A stretch of DNA of 51,037 bases from Pseudomonas extremorientalis (GCF_001870465.1 NZ_MDGK01000034.1:1-51037), one strand, 5' to 3'; shown: positions 19,787 through 30,128, counted from the stretch's first letter. The notes: generated from the letters alone by a model not told the origin. Translations and numbers: made by a program.

Positions 19787-20676
19787 TGTCCGGTCCTCTC
19801 ATTCAGAAGCGCACGCAAGGTGTCGTAGCCTTTTTTCGCATAGATATAGCTGGGCGCCACGGCCGGGTCCTGTTCGGCTTCCACCACCAGCCAACCTTCA
19901 TAGTGGGCGGCCAGCAGCACATCGAGCAGTTCGGCGAAGTCGATATCGCCATCGCCGGGCACGGTGAAGGTGCCGTTGACGATGCAGTCGGGAAAACTCC
20001 ACATCTGATTGCGCGCCAGTTGCACCACCGGTTTGCGCACGTCCTTGAAATGCACATGGCAGACGCGATCGATATGTTTGCGCAGCACCGCGAGAGGCTC
20101 GCCGCCGCCCATGTAGCAATGGCCCGAATCGAACAGCAGGCCGACTTCGGGGCCGGTGCGTTGCATCAGTTGGTCGATGTCTTCCGGGGACTCGACGTAC
20201 GCGCCCATATGGTGGTGATAGGCCAGGCGCACACCCTGGGACAGGGTGAACCGCGCCAGTTCGTTGAGTTTGTCGGCATAGTCCTGCCAGGCCTGTTCGC
20301 TGTGGAAACGCGGGCGCTCGATCAGGCGGATGCGCGAGCCCTGGATCGAATCGGCCACTTCGCCGTAGACCAGTACCGAGGCGCCGTTCTGTTTGAGCAA
20401 CTCGACATGGCCGGCGATGGCCTCGATTTCTTCCGCCACCGAGCGCCGGGCCAGGCGGCTGGAGTACCAGCCGGAAACCAGCGCCAGGTCATACGGGCGC
20501 AACACATCGCCGACGCCCTTGGCGTCCTTGGGGAATTTGCCGTTGAGCTCGAAGCCTTCGTAGCCGATTTCCTTGCCTTCGCTGAGGGCGGTGCTCAGGG
20601 GCGTTTCACCGCCCAGGGCCGGCAGGTCGTCGTTGCTCCAGGAGATCGGGTTGATGCCAATTCGGATTGCGGGCAT
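19783..20676 (-). CDS. iolE: myo-Inosose-2 dehydratase
   Basis: The 297-residue enzyme removes water from 2-keto-myo-inositol to give the diketo compound used by IolD. It has the TIM barrel fold shared with AP endonuclease 2: IRIGINPISWSNDDLPALGG at the N-terminus, YEGFELNGKFP, LAYHHHMGAYVE, LLFDSGHCYMGGGE and HVHFKDVR, which supply the His, Asp and Glu metal ligands. Start 20676 follows AAAGGTG; the longer frame start at 20706 is not supported. A paired REP of about 90 bases separates it from iolC. Confidence 0.93.
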   Translation of the reverse strand: MPAIRIGINPISWSNDDLPALGGETPLSTALSEGKEIGYEGFELNGKFPKDAKGVGDVLRPYDLALVSGWYSSRLARRSVAEEIEAIAGHVELLKQNGASVLVYGEVADSIQGSRIRLIERPRFHSEQAWQDYADKLNELARFTLSQGVRLAYHHHMGAYVESPEDIDQLMQRTGPEVGLLFDSGHCYMGGGEPLAVLRKHIDRVCHVHFKDVRKPVVQLARNQMWSFPDCIVNGTFTVPGDGDIDFAELLDVLLAAHYEGWLVVEAEQDPAVAPSYIYAKKGYDTLRALLNERTGQ

Positions 20677-20727
20677 GGCTGCACCTTTATTATTTTCAGG
20701 TATCACTGAGATCTGCTTTTTGCTGTA

Positions 20728-20816
20728 TGTGGGAGGGGGCTTGCCCCCGATAGCTGAGTGTCAGACACCACTGCTGTCACTGAACAACCGCAATCGGGGG
20801 CAAGCCCCCTCCCACA
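20728..20816. repeat. Paired REP element inside the iol operon
   Basis: Two inverted REP copies (GTGGGAGGGGGCTTGCCCCC and its complement) sit in the 170-base gap between iolC and iolE. Their position inside a co-directional operon could protect the iolC mRNA or lower downstream expression. Confidence 0.9.
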
Positions 20817-20846
20817 TTGGATTGCATTTCAAATCAAGAACCGGGT

Positions 20847-22784
20847 TTAGCCTCGGGAACTGCGCCAGGCGTTGATCAGTTGTTCGAACGTGGCCTGCAC
20901 CTGCTGGATCAGGGTTTCATCGTCGATCTCCCCCGCCATCCACGCCCGGCTCGGCGCCTGGAAGATCGTGCGGCCCACGGCAAAGCCTCGGCAGGTGGTG
21001 CTCAGGCGGGCCTGCTGGAAGCCATCGGCGAGGCATTCGGCCGAGGCATTCAGGCCCAGCAGCACCACGCCACGGCAGTAGGGGTCGCGCTCCTGGATCA
21101 GGGCGTCGAGCTTGCGCCAGTCCTCGGCCGATTGCGCCTCGATCTTCCACCACGCCGGGTAGATCCCCAGGTTGTACAGGCGCTTGAGGCTGCGATAGAG
21201 CACGTCGGGATAGGTGGACGGGTGGTCTTTGGGTGGGATGACTTCCAGCAGCAGTTCATGACCGCTGACAATCGACGCTTCGTACACCGCTTTCAGTTGC
21301 GCTTCCTGTTCCAGGCGCAGCAGCGGTTCGTCATCCGGATGGAATTGCACCAGGCACTTGATGATCTGTTCCTGGGGCCAGGCAATCAGGTTGCTGCCCA
21401 CCGAACGGCCATGCTCAAACGCCAGCGGCCGCGAGTTCTGCACTTCCACCGGGCGCGCGATCCACCAGCCACGACCGCTGGCGGCGTTGAGTGCGTCCTG
21501 GCCGAAGCGCTGGTCGGCGAGCAGGCCGACATCGGCCTCTACGCCTTGTTCGGCGAGCTTTTGCTCGACGCGTTCGATGGCCTGGATAAACAGTTGCTTG
21601 GCCTCGCTGATGCGCGCAAGGTCCTGGCCGCCCTTTTGTGCCAGGTCCACCAGTTGCCAGCGGTGGTCGAAGGCAAACACGAACAGCTGCTTCCAGCGTT
21701 TGCGCGGTACCGTCACGCGGTGCAGGCGTTGCAGGGTCACGTCCTGGTCCGGACGGGTAATCGGCACCGGGCTGTTGAACAGGTATTCCAGCTCCGCCGG
21801 CGTCGGCATCGCCGGTGCGCAGGCGTGGCGCGAAACCACCAGGCCACCGCAGGCATTGGCCAACTGGCTGCAACGCTCGTCGCTGGCATCGTTGAGCCAG
21901 CCGCTGAGGAAGCCCGACATGAACGCATCGCCGGCCCCCAGCACGTTAAGCACTTCCACGCGCACGCCGGGGTAGATGGCGCCGTCTTCCAAGCGTGCGG
22001 GGATGGCGCCGTGGATGACCGTGCAGCCTTGCGGACCAAGCTTGACCACCAGGGTCGCCGGGGTCAGTTCGCGCACCTTGCGCAGGGCGGCGAGCAAGTC
22101 TTCACTGCCGCCCGCGATGAGGAATTCTTCTTCGGTGCCGACGATCAGGTCGAAGCGCGGCAGGATCTTCTGCACGTGCTGGCTGACATTCTGGTCGGCA
22201 ACAAAACGGGTTTCGCCATCGGCCTTGCCCGCCAGGCCCCACAGCACCGGGCGGTAATCGATATCCAGTACACGCTTGACGTTGTGCCTGGCCGCGTAAT
22301 CCAGCGCCTGGATGCTGGCCTTGTACACGCCGTCGGTGGAGAAATGCGTGCCGGTGATCAGTAGGGCTTTACTGGATGCGATAAAGGCTTCGCTGATGTC
22401 TTCGGCGCGCAGGGCCATGTCGGCGCAGTTTTCGCGGTAGAACACCAGGGGGAAGGTTTCGCGGTCCTTGAGGCCGAGCAACACCAGGGCGGTGAGGCGT
22501 TCCGGGTCGACCTTGATGCCGCTGACATCGCAGCCTTCGCGGGCCAGGGACTCCACCAGGAAGCGGCCCATGTGGTCGTCGCCGACCCGGCTCAGCATCG
22601 CCGACTTGAGCCCGAGCCTGGCGGTGCCGAAGGCGATGTTGGCGGAGGACCCGCCGAGGTACTTGGCGAAGCTGGACACGTCCTCAAGCCGCGCACCGAC
22701 TTGCTGTGCATAGAGGTCGACGCCCAGGCGCCCGAGGCAAATCAGATCCAATTGACGCCCACTGGCAAAACGAGTCTGGCCCAT
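20847..22784 (-). CDS. iolC: Bifunctional 5-dehydro-2-deoxygluconokinase / phosphogluconate aldolase (IolC-DUF2090 fusion)
   Basis: The 645-residue protein joins two enzymes. Residues ~1-325 are a PfkB-type sugar kinase (LGRLGVDLY, FAKYLGGSSANIAFG, and the ATP-binding signature VLGAGDAFMSGFLSG) that phosphorylates 5-dehydro-2-deoxy-gluconate. Residues ~330-645 are a DUF2090 domain (VFAFDHRWQLVDLA, EVIPPKDHPSTYPDVLYRSL, GVVLLGLNA) that resembles the LacD-type aldolase barrel. In the family this half is taken to cleave the phosphorylated product to malonic semialdehyde and dihydroxyacetone phosphate, which explains why no separate iolJ is present. Start 22784 follows CAGGAG. It is the first gene of the operon. 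Confidence 0.9.
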   Translation of the reverse strand: MGQTRFASGRQLDLICLGRLGVDLYAQQVGARLEDVSSFAKYLGGSSANIAFGTARLGLKSAMLSRVGDDHMGRFLVESLAREGCDVSGIKVDPERLTALVLLGLKDRETFPLVFYRENCADMALRAEDISEAFIASSKALLITGTHFSTDGVYKASIQALDYAARHNVKRVLDIDYRPVLWGLAGKADGETRFVADQNVSQHVQKILPRFDLIVGTEEEFLIAGGSEDLLAALRKVRELTPATLVVKLGPQGCTVIHGAIPARLEDGAIYPGVRVEVLNVLGAGDAFMSGFLSGWLNDASDERCSQLANACGGLVVSRHACAPAMPTPAELEYLFNSPVPITRPDQDVTLQRLHRVTVPRKRWKQLFVFAFDHRWQLVDLAQKGGQDLARISEAKQLFIQAIERVEQKLAEQGVEADVGLLADQRFGQDALNAASGRGWWIARPVEVQNSRPLAFEHGRSVGSNLIAWPQEQIIKCLVQFHPDDEPLLRLEQEAQLKAVYEASIVSGHELLLEVIPPKDHPSTYPDVLYRSLKRLYNLGIYPAWWKIEAQSAEDWRKLDALIQERDPYCRGVVLLGLNASAECLADGFQQARLSTTCRGFAVGRTIFQAPSRAWMAGEIDDETLIQQVQATFEQLINAWRSSRG

Positions 22785-22811
22785 GCTGGCTCCTGTTATT
22801 TTTATCAGCCT

Positions 22812-22840
22812 GCGTTGTGCCGCCGTGGGGCGGCAAACGC
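22812..22840 (-). promoter_or_regulatory. Stem-loop in the predicted iolC leader
   Basis: GCGTT-TGCCGCC-CCAC-GGCGGCA-C-AACGC pairs over 12 bases with one bulge. It lies about 30 bases before the iolC start and downstream of the operator on that strand, and has no T run. It could affect mRNA stability or translation. Confidence 0.4.
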
Positions 22841-22905
22841 TCTTGGTGGGAGCAGACTAGAACGTCCGGCGGCACCAATCAATATTTATTCCATATATTT
22901 TTTCA

Positions 22906-22923
22906 TTGGAATATTTTTTCCAT
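22906..22923. promoter_or_regulatory. Predicted IolR operator in the iolC-iolR divergent gap
   Basis: TTGGAA-TATTTT-TTCCAT repeats the palindrome at 14001-14018. A second half-like copy, ATTTATTCCAT at 22883-22893, lies in the same orientation about three helical turns away. Both are inside an AT-rich block between the divergent iolC and iolR starts, where promoters are expected. Confidence 0.7.
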
Positions 22924-23067
22924 TAAGCTCGTACAGGGGCGCTTCCACCACACTGCATCGTTTCAGCAGGCCACGCCGGCCGTGATGCCGGGGTATTTTT
23001 TTGCGCCTACCCTGTAGACTTGCGCCACCCATCAGCGCAACAGACGAAAACGCCAGAAGGATTGCCC

Positions 23068-23976
23068 ATGTCCCGCACCGATCCCGAGACCACCCTGGAA
23101 GACTCTATCGCCAGCCCTCCGATCAATGCCGAGCGCCTGTTGCAGCTGATCACCGACGAATACGAGAGCCTGCCGCGCCAGCTCAAGCGCATCGCCAGCT
23201 ACATGAGCCAGCAGAGCGACCGGATCATGGTCGACCGCATCAGCGACATCGCCCGTGAATGCGAAGTGCACCCGTCGGCCATCGTGCGTTTCTCGCAGCG
23301 TTTCGGGTTCAGTGGGTTCAGCGAGATGCAGGCGCTGTTCCGCGAGGCCTACACCCACAAGACCACGCCGGTGCAGAACTACCAGCAACGCATCCGCAGC
23401 ATGATCGCCAACAAGTCGCAGAAAGCCAGCGGCGGCGACCTGGCGCGCGAATGCGTCAACGCCACACTGTCGGGCATCGAGCGCCTGGGCTTGGAGCTGG
23501 ACGATGCCGCGTTCGACAAAGCCGTGGACCTGGTGGTCAACGCCGACAATATCTACGTGGTCGGCGTGCGCCGTTCCTTTGCGGTGGCCGATTACCTGGT
23601 CTACAACCTGCAGCACACCAACAAGCGCATCCACCTGATCTCGGGCCTGGGCGGCAGCTATCGCGAGCAGATGCGCAGCGTGCGCGCCAATGACCTGGTG
23701 ATCGCCATCAGTTTCACGCCCTACGGCAAAGAGACCCAGCACTGCCTGCGCATCGCCCAGCACCACCAGGCCAAGACGCTGATCATCACCGACAGCAACC
23801 TGTCGCCCCTGGCCAAGCGGGCTAACGCGGTGCTGTTGGTGAATGAAGGCTCGTCGTTCGCCTTCCGCTCGTTGAGTGCCACCTTGTGCCTGTGCCAGGC
23901 GTTGTTTATTGCGGTGGCGTACCGGTTGGAGTTGAAGGTGGATGAGATTCACGAGCAGGTCGGGTTCGACGACTGA
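23068..23976 (+). CDS. iolR: RpiR-family transcriptional regulator of inositol genes
   Basis: The 302-residue regulator has an N-terminal RpiR helix-turn-helix (ISDIAREC, VHPSAIVRFSQRFGFSGFSE, residues ~40-85) and a C-terminal SIS sugar-phosphate-binding domain (IYVVGVRRSFAVADYLVYNL; VIAISFTPYGKETQHCL; AKTLIITDSNLSPLAKRAN). It is divergent from iolC, with the predicted operator between them. In other bacteria such IolR proteins repress iol genes and are released by a phosphorylated pathway intermediate; that would fit the SIS domain, but the effector is not shown here. Start 23068 follows AGAAGGA. Confidence 0.88.
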   Translation: MSRTDPETTLEDSIASPPINAERLLQLITDEYESLPRQLKRIASYMSQQSDRIMVDRISDIARECEVHPSAIVRFSQRFGFSGFSEMQALFREAYTHKTTPVQNYQQRIRSMIANKSQKASGGDLARECVNATLSGIERLGLELDDAAFDKAVDLVVNADNIYVVGVRRSFAVADYLVYNLQHTNKRIHLISGLGGSYREQMRSVRANDLVIAISFTPYGKETQHCLRIAQHHQAKTLIITDSNLSPLAKRANAVLLVNEGSSFAFRSLSATLCLCQALFIAVAYRLELKVDEIHEQVGFDD

Positions 23977-23999
23977 AGCTGCCGGCGTTGGAGATCCCT

Positions 24000-24088
24000 T
24001 GTGGGAGGGAGCTTGCTCCCGATAGCGGTGTGTCAGTCACTGGATTTGTGCCTGATACTGCGCTATCGGGGGCAAGCCCCCTCCCACA
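24000..24088. repeat. Paired REP element
   Basis: Inverted REP copies fill the gap between the convergent iolR and cusA ends; the outer edge lies four bases from the cusA stop. Confidence 0.9.
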
Positions 24089-24091
24089 TGT

Positions 24092-27000
24092 TTATCGGCG
24101 GCGCATCAGGTAGTAGGCTGCGGGAATGACGAACAGCGATAGCAACGGCGCCGTCAGCATCCCGCCAATCATCGGCGCAGCAATCCGGCTCATCACCTCA
24201 CTGCCGGTGCCGCTGCCCAGCAAAATCGGCAGTAGCCCGGCGATGATCACCGCCACCGTCATCGCCTTGGGCCGAACCCGCATGACTGCGCCTTCGGTGA
24301 TGGCCGCCAATAGATTGCCATCCTTGCGCTCGGCCCAGGCGTTCTTCAGGTACAGCAGCATGATCACGCCGAACTCCGCCGACACCCCCGCCAGCGCGAT
24401 AAAGCCCACGCCCGTGGCCACCGACAGGTTGAAGCCCAACCAGTAAAGCAGCCACACGCCGCCGGTCAACGCGAACGGCAAGGTCGCCAGGATCAGCAAC
24501 GCCTCCCCCACCCGGCGAAAGGTCAGGTACAGCAGTACAAAGATGATCAGCAAGGTGGCCGGCACCACCAGCTTCAGGCGCTGATTGGCGCGTTCGAGGA
24601 ACTCGAACTGCCCCGAATAACTGAGGCTCATGCCCGGTTGCAGTTGCACCTGCTGGTTGATCGCCGCACGCAGGTCCCTGACCACCGAGGCCAGGTCACG
24701 ATCACGCACGTCGATATAGACCCAGCCGGAAGGCCGCGCGTTTTCGCTCTTGAGCATCGGCGGGCCATCGTTGACCTTGATCCTGGACACCGTGCCCAGG
24801 GTGATCTGGCTGCCCTGCGGCGTGTAAACCGGCAGGTTGCGTAGCGCCTCCACCGAGTCGCGCCATTCCTTCGGGTAGCGCAGGCTGATGGGGAAACGCG
24901 CCAGGCCTTCCACGGTTTCGCCAATGGTTTCACCGCCCACCGCGCCCGACACGACGGACTGCACATCGCTGATGTTCAGCCCGTATTGCGCGGCGGCGGC
25001 ACGGTCGATGTCGACGTCGATATAGCGCCCGCCGGTCAGGCGTTCGGCCAACGCCGAACTCACGCCCGGCACGGTCTTGGCGACTTTCTCCACGGCCTGG
25101 GTCACCGCATCGATCTGCATCAGGCGGGTGCCTGCGACCTTTACGCCAATCGGGCTCTTGACCCCGGTGGCCAGCATGTCGATGCGGTTGCGGATCGGCG
25201 GAATCCAGATATTGGTCAGGCCCGGCACCTGCACCACGCGGTCCAGCTCCTTGACCAGTTTGTCCGGGGTCATGCCGGGGCGCCATTGATCCTTGGGCTT
25301 GAACGCGATGGTGGTCTCGAACATCTCCAGCGGCGCCGGGTCGGTGGCGGTTTCGGCACGACCGGCCTTGCCAAATACGTGAGCGACTTCGGGCACGGTC
25401 TTGATCAGGCGGTCGGTGCGTTGCAGCAATTCGCACGCCGTCTGTGTCGACAAGCCCGGCAGCGCCGAAGGCATGTACAGCAAGTCGCCCTCATCCAGCG
25501 GCGGCAGGAATTCCCCGCCCAGTTTCGACACCGGCCACAGCGCGCTCGCCACCATCAGCAGCGCCACCAGCAAGGTCATGCGCGGCCAGCGCAGCACCGC
25601 CTCCAGCGCCGGCTGGTAGAGCTTGATCAGGCCGCGATTGAGCGGGTTGCGTTGCTCGTCGGGTATGCGCCCGCGAATCCAGTAGCCCATCAGCACCGGG
25701 ACCAGGGTCACCGACAACCCGGCGGCCGCCGCCATGGCGTAGGTCTTGGTATAGGCCAGCGGCCCGAACAGACGGCCTTCCTGGGCCTGCAAGGTGAACA
25801 CCGGGATGAACGACAGCGTAATGATCAGCAGACAGAAAAACAGCGCCGGGCCCACCTCGACCGCGGCGTCCGTCATCACCTTCCAGTGCTCATCGCCCTT
25901 GAGTTCCCGGCCGGGATGGGCGTGGTGCCAGGCTTCGATTTTCTTGTGGGCGTTTTCGATCATCACCACCGCCGCATCGACCATCGCGCCAATGGCGATC
26001 GCAATGCCGCCCAGGGACATGATGTTGGCGTTGATGCCCTGGAAACGCATGACGATAAACGCGATCAATACGCCCACCGGCAACGAGATGATCGCCACCA
26101 GGGACGAACGCAGGTGCCACAGGAAAATCCCGCACACCAGCGCCACCACCAGGAACTCTTCCAGCAGTTTATGGCTGAGGTTATCCACGGCACGGTCGAT
26201 CAGCTTGCTGCGGTCGTAGGTGGTGACGATTTCAACACCGGGCGGCAGGCTGCTTTTCAACTGTTGCAGTTTGGTCTTGACCGCCGCGATGGCTTCCCGC
26301 GCATTCTTGCCGCTGCGCAGGATTACCACGCCGCCGACCGCTTCGCCCTCACCGTCCAGCTCACTGATGCCCCGGCGCAGGTCCGGGCCCAGCTGGATGT
26401 TCGCCACGTCGCCGAGGGTGACCGGCACATTGTTGGCGTCCAGGCGCAGCGGGATGGCACGGAAGTCGGAGAGATTCTTCAGGTAGCCGGAGGCGCGCAC
26501 CACATACTCGGACTCGCCCAGGTTCAATACCGAGCCGCCGGCTTCCTGGTTGGCCTGGTCAATCGCTGCTTTCACCTGTACCTGGGTGATGCCGCGACTG
26601 GCCAGGGCCAGCGGATCGAGCTGCACCTGATATTGCTTGACCTGGCCGCCGATGGTAGCGACCTCCGCCACGTTTGGCAGGGTCTTGAGTTCGAACTTGA
26701 GGAACCAGTCCTGCAACGCGCGCAATTGCGCCAGGTCGTGCTGGCCGGTGCGGTCCACCAAGGCGTACTGGTAGATCCAGCCCACGCCGGTGGCGTCCGG
26801 CCCCAATGACGGTTTGGCTGATGCGGGCAGCCGCGCCTGCAACTGGCTGAGGTATTCCAGCACCCGCGAGCGCGCCCAGTACAGGTCGGTGCCTTCGTCG
26901 AACAACACGTACACGTAGCTGTCGCCGAAGAACGAAAAACCGCGCACGGTCTTGGCCCCCGGCACCGAGAGCATGGTGGTGGTCATCGGGTACGTGACCT

Positions 27001-27190
27001 GGTTCTCGACGATCTGCGGCGCCTGGCCCGGGTACGGGGTGCGGATGATAACCTGCACATCCGAGAGATCTGGCAAAGCGTCGACGGGTGTGTTCGGCAC
27101 CGACCAGACACCCCACGCGGTGATGAACAAGGTGGCGAGCAGCACCAGGAAACGATTGGCCACCGACCCGCGAATCAACAGGGCGATCAT
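24092..27190 (-). CDS. cusA: Copper/silver efflux RND pump
   Basis: The 1032-residue inner-membrane pump belongs to the heavy-metal RND family and has the CusA hallmarks. The N-terminus [17 protein letters not shown] is followed by a large periplasmic domain, then [20 protein letters not shown] in the fourth helix region, whose acidic residues carry protons. A second periplasmic domain contains [16 protein letters not shown]. Methionines in LEMFETT and [17 protein letters not shown] lie where CusA binds Cu(I)/Ag(I), which favours monovalent over divalent metal. Its start overlaps the cusB stop by four bases (ATGA). It works with CusB and CusC to export metal across both membranes. Confidence 0.9.
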   Translation of the reverse strand: MIALLIRGSVANRFLVLLATLFITAWGVWSVPNTPVDALPDLSDVQVIIRTPYPGQAPQIVENQVTYPMTTTMLSVPGAKTVRGFSFFGDSYVYVLFDEGTDLYWARSRVLEYLSQLQARLPASAKPSLGPDATGVGWIYQYALVDRTGQHDLAQLRALQDWFLKFELKTLPNVAEVATIGGQVKQYQVQLDPLALASRGITQVQVKAAIDQANQEAGGSVLNLGESEYVVRASGYLKNLSDFRAIPLRLDANNVPVTLGDVANIQLGPDLRRGISELDGEGEAVGGVVILRSGKNAREAIAAVKTKLQQLKSSLPPGVEIVTTYDRSKLIDRAVDNLSHKLLEEFLVVALVCGIFLWHLRSSLVAIISLPVGVLIAFIVMRFQGINANIMSLGGIAIAIGAMVDAAVVMIENAHKKIEAWHHAHPGRELKGDEHWKVMTDAAVEVGPALFFCLLIITLSFIPVFTLQAQEGRLFGPLAYTKTYAMAAAAGLSVTLVPVLMGYWIRGRIPDEQRNPLNRGLIKLYQPALEAVLRWPRMTLLVALLMVASALWPVSKLGGEFLPPLDEGDLLYMPSALPGLSTQTACELLQRTDRLIKTVPEVAHVFGKAGRAETATDPAPLEMFETTIAFKPKDQWRPGMTPDKLVKELDRVVQVPGLTNIWIPPIRNRIDMLATGVKSPIGVKVAGTRLMQIDAVTQAVEKVAKTVPGVSSALAERLTGGRYIDVDIDRAAAAQYGLNISDVQSVVSGAVGGETIGETVEGLARFPISLRYPKEWRDSVEALRNLPVYTPQGSQITLGTVSRIKVNDGPPMLKSENARPSGWVYIDVRDRDLASVVRDLRAAINQQVQLQPGMSLSYSGQFEFLERANQRLKLVVPATLLIIFVLLYLTFRRVGEALLILATLPFALTGGVWLLYWLGFNLSVATGVGFIALAGVSAEFGVIMLLYLKNAWAERKDGNLLAAITEGAVMRVRPKAMTVAVIIAGLLPILLGSGTGSEVMSRIAAPMIGGMLTAPLLSLFVIPAAYYLMRRR

Positions 27191-28416
27191 GGGTGGGCTC
27201 CCGGCTGCATGTTCATCGCTGCTTCGGCCGCGGTGGCCGTAACACCCTTGAGACTGGCCTCGGAGTCGAGCAGGAACTGCCCGGAGGCGACCACCTGTTG
27301 GCCTTCCTGCAGGCCGCTGAGGATCACTGTGTGGTCCTGGTTTTCTACCCCGGTTTCAACCTCGACCGGACGATAGTGCCCGCTCTCCTCGGCCAGCATC
27401 ACCAGCACGCGCTTGCCGGTGCGGATCAACGCTTCGCTGGGCACCTGCAACAGCGCTTGTCCGCCGGTCTGCGCCAGACTGACCTGGGCGGTCATGCCAG
27501 GGCGCAGGGCGCCGTCGGGGTTGGGTAGCTCGACCCGCACTTGCACAGTGCGGCTGTCCATGGCGGTGGCAGGCAAGATCGCGCTGACCGTGCCGTCGAG
27601 CGTCTTGCCCGGTAAACCGACAAAGTGGCTCTGCACCCGTTGCCCCACGTTCAACATTGCGCCTTGGGCTTCAGGCACGGCGACCTGCAACCACACCTGA
27701 TCCAGGCCGTTGAACCGCGCCAGGGTCTGCCCCGGCGTCACCGTCATGCCTTCGCGCACCTCAAGGGTTTGCAGCGCGCCGCTGATCGGGCTGGTCACGG
27801 TCAGGACCGACTGCACCTGGCCGCTGCGCTCCATCTGCGCAATCAACCCCGCCGGCATCCCGCTCAGACGCAGGCGTTGGCGGGCAGCGTCGATCAAGCC
27901 GCGCTCGCCGCTGCGCCGCAGGGCCAGGAACTCTTCCTGGGCGGCCGCCCACTCGGGTATCAGCAGGTCCACCAATGGCGCGCCAGCCTTGAGCACATCC
28001 CCCGGTGCCCGTGCGTAGACCCGCTCGACAAACCCCGCCGCCCGCGCCTGCACCACCGCCACATCACGCTCGTTGAAGGCCAGAATGCCCGACAGCGCCA
28101 GGCGGGACGTCAGCACGCCGCGGCTCACGCTCGCCAGGCGCACGCCGATGTTCTGCGCCAGGCCTGGGTCAATCTGCACCGCCGGCGTGGCCGCCGATGC
28201 GGCCCCGTCGGCGTAGCGCGGCACCAACTGCATGTCCATGAACGGCGACTTACCGGGCTTATCGAACTGTTGTTGCGGGAACATCGGGTCGTACCAGTAC
28301 AGCGCCTGCCTGTCGGCCTTGGCGGGCATGGATGAGGCGCCGGGCTGCCACTGCGCCAGCCCGTAGCCCGCTCCCAGGCCCAGCAGCAATACAGCGGCCA
28401 CGATTGAATTATTCAT
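27187..28416 (-). CDS. cusB: Copper/silver efflux membrane-fusion protein
   Basis: The 409-residue periplasmic adaptor links CusA to CusC. After an N-terminal membrane anchor ([17 protein letters not shown]) comes a metal-binding stretch, [20 protein letters not shown] followed by PFMDMQLVP. This is the heavy-metal-binding YHS-like motif whose methionines pass Cu(I) to the pump. Barrel-sandwich and hairpin segments follow ([39 protein letters not shown]), and the C-terminal domain ([20 protein letters not shown]). Start 28416 overlaps the cusC stop by eight bases; the longer in-frame start lies within cusC and is not credible. Confidence 0.9.
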   Translation of the reverse strand: MNNSIVAAVLLLGLGAGYGLAQWQPGASSMPAKADRQALYWYDPMFPQQQFDKPGKSPFMDMQLVPRYADGAASAATPAVQIDPGLAQNIGVRLASVSRGVLTSRLALSGILAFNERDVAVVQARAAGFVERVYARAPGDVLKAGAPLVDLLIPEWAAAQEEFLALRRSGERGLIDAARQRLRLSGMPAGLIAQMERSGQVQSVLTVTSPISGALQTLEVREGMTVTPGQTLARFNGLDQVWLQVAVPEAQGAMLNVGQRVQSHFVGLPGKTLDGTVSAILPATAMDSRTVQVRVELPNPDGALRPGMTAQVSLAQTGGQALLQVPSEALIRTGKRVLVMLAEESGHYRPVEVETGVENQDHTVILSGLQEGQQVVASGQFLLDSEASLKGVTATAAEAAMNMQPGAHP

Positions 28417-29647
28417 TGGCGGGTTCCCCATAGGCGAAATACAGCTGCGCACCGACCAGGGCGCGTTGCTCGATGGCATCGATCTGTTTGAAACGGGCTT
28501 CGACCAGTTCACGGCGCGCGTTGACCAGCGTCATCAAGTCGCCTTTGCCGGCGCGATAGCCGGCCAGGCTCAAGCCGACTTTTTCCTCGGCCAGCGGCAC
28601 CAGGCTGTCCTGGCTACGCTGCACCGCACGGTCCAGGCGCTGGTAGTCGGCCAGGTCGTCATCGAGCATCTGGATATGCTCACGGGTAGCGGCCTCGCGC
28701 TCGGCGTCGAGCTGGTCCAACTCGGCCTGCTTGGCGGCGATGCCGGGGTTTTGTCGACGGCCGGGGAAGATCGGCAAGTCAAAGGTGAACTGCACGTTGA
28801 CCATGTCACCGAACTCACGGCTGCGATGCCCGTAATCGACCTCCCAACTCCAGTCCGAGGTCTTTTGCGCCTTGGCCTCCTGCAACCGCGCCTGCGCTTC
28901 ATGGGTGCGTGGCACGTAGGCTTGCAGTGCCGGGTGCTGATGCAGATTGTGGTTCAGGCTATGGGGGTCGAAGGTCCAGTCGGGCAGTTGCCCGCTGGGG
29001 GCTTCGTTGGCGGCCGGGCCGATCCAGCGCTTGAGCGCGGCGCGGGCCTGGGTACGTTGCTGGGTCAACTCATCTTCGCGCCCGGCCAGCTCCGCGGCTT
29101 CCTGCCGAGGGATGACCGCGTCGGCGGCCTGACCACGGCCGCCGGCCAACTGCGCACGCACGGTGTCTTGCAACAGGCGGTTCTGTTGGTAGAAGTCCTT
29201 GAACAGGGCTTGCTTGCGCGCGACCGCATACGCACGAATCCAGGCCTGGGCCGTGGCCTGGCGCACGTTCAGGCGCTCGATGCGCCCTTCGGCGGCCGCC
29301 CGCTCGACGGTTGCATCGGCCAGCTCGACCCGAGCCTTGCGCTTGTCGCGGCTGGGCACCTGTTGCTGGATGCCGATCATCTGTTGCGTCATCTCGTCGC
29401 CATACAACGTGCCGCGATTGGGCCCGCCAATGGGAAAGTCCTGCAGGCCGACCACCAGCTTCGGGTCAGGCAATTCGCCCGCCGGGATCGCCGCCTGGGT
29501 GGCGGCCTGCAACTTGGCCGACTCGGCCAGCAGCGACGGTGCATTGTTTTGCGCCAGGCGCAGGGCGTCATCCAGGGTCAGCGCATTCGCCAACGCCGGC
29601 CACGCCAGCACGCCCACCACCAGGGCGCGCATGTAGGAGGCATTCAT
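28409..29647 (-). CDS. cusC: Outer-membrane factor of the copper efflux system (TolC family)
   Basis: The 412-residue protein has a signal peptide ending at ALANA and the OEP domain of TolC-like channels (LTLDDALRLAQNNAPSLLAE, then a second repeat near AGYRAGKGDLMTLVNARREL). Unlike E. coli CusC it has no lipobox cysteine after the signal, so it is probably not a lipoprotein. It gives the efflux pump its exit duct. AGGAA lies upstream of the ATG, and the next gene overlaps its stop. The gene follows a small Met/Cys-rich gene by 96 bases. Confidence 0.87.
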   Translation of the reverse strand: MNASYMRALVVGVLAWPALANALTLDDALRLAQNNAPSLLAESAKLQAATQAAIPAGELPDPKLVVGLQDFPIGGPNRGTLYGDEMTQQMIGIQQQVPSRDKRKARVELADATVERAAAEGRIERLNVRQATAQAWIRAYAVARKQALFKDFYQQNRLLQDTVRAQLAGGRGQAADAVIPRQEAAELAGREDELTQQRTQARAALKRWIGPAANEAPSGQLPDWTFDPHSLNHNLHQHPALQAYVPRTHEAQARLQEAKAQKTSDWSWEVDYGHRSREFGDMVNVQFTFDLPIFPGRRQNPGIAAKQAELDQLDAEREAATREHIQMLDDDLADYQRLDRAVQRSQDSLVPLAEEKVGLSLAGYRAGKGDLMTLVNARRELVEARFKQIDAIEQRALVGAQLYFAYGEPANE

Positions 29648-29743
29648 GTTGAAAATTCCTGTTCCGTTGCGCTGTGCACCGCATCAGGCGGCCCACAGCA
29701 AAACCATCCCGGTCAGGGGATGCGTCTTGAGGTGCAACAGGAA

Positions 29744-30082
29744 TCAGGCCCGGGGTGGGCGCCAGACGCCGGACGGCGTGCGATCGGGGATAAAATCGGA
29801 AGCGGTGCCGACGAGCAGCGGATGGGCCGGGGTCAAGGAGGCCTTGAGCAGCGGCAGGGAGAATTGCAGCACGCCACCGGTCTTGCATTCCTGACCGGGT
29901 TTACAGGCCTTGCCATGATCCGCGCCGTCCTGGCAGCAGTCAGGCGACATGTCGCTCATCATCGGCATGTCCGACATCTTCATCGGGCACGGCTCGGTGC
30001 TTGACGGCACTCCCGCCATCCCGGTCAGGGGAAGCGTGAGGCTCAACAACAGGACGAGGACTAAACGCAGAAGGCGGCTCAT
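29744..30082 (-). CDS. Exported Met/Cys-rich small protein at the head of the cus operon
   Basis: The 112-residue protein has a signal peptide (LLRLVLVLLLSLTLPLTGMA). A metal-binding patch follows, with CPMKMSDMPMMSDMSPDCC, then DHGKACKPGQECKTGG: seven Met, five Cys and one His within about 40 residues. The soft-metal ligands and the position suggest a periplasmic Cu(I)/Ag(I) binder that feeds or senses the pump, perhaps in place of CusF, of which I see no copy here. The C-terminus (LLVGTASDFIPDRTPSGVWR) resembles CopL-like leader proteins only in general style. Start 30082 is taken for the signal peptide; the longer frame start is not credible. Confidence 0.7.
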   Translation of the reverse strand: MSRLLRLVLVLLLSLTLPLTGMAGVPSSTEPCPMKMSDMPMMSDMSPDCCQDGADHGKACKPGQECKTGGVLQFSLPLLKASLTPAHPLLVGTASDFIPDRTPSGVWRPPRA

Positions 30083-30128
30083 GGTGCGCGAGTCTAGCCA
30101 AGCGCGGGTTAAGCCACCATTAAACAAA

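Noticed and set aside
24986..26809. 607-codon plus-strand open frame
   Set aside because: Antisense shadow of cusA; biased His/Arg/Gln composition.
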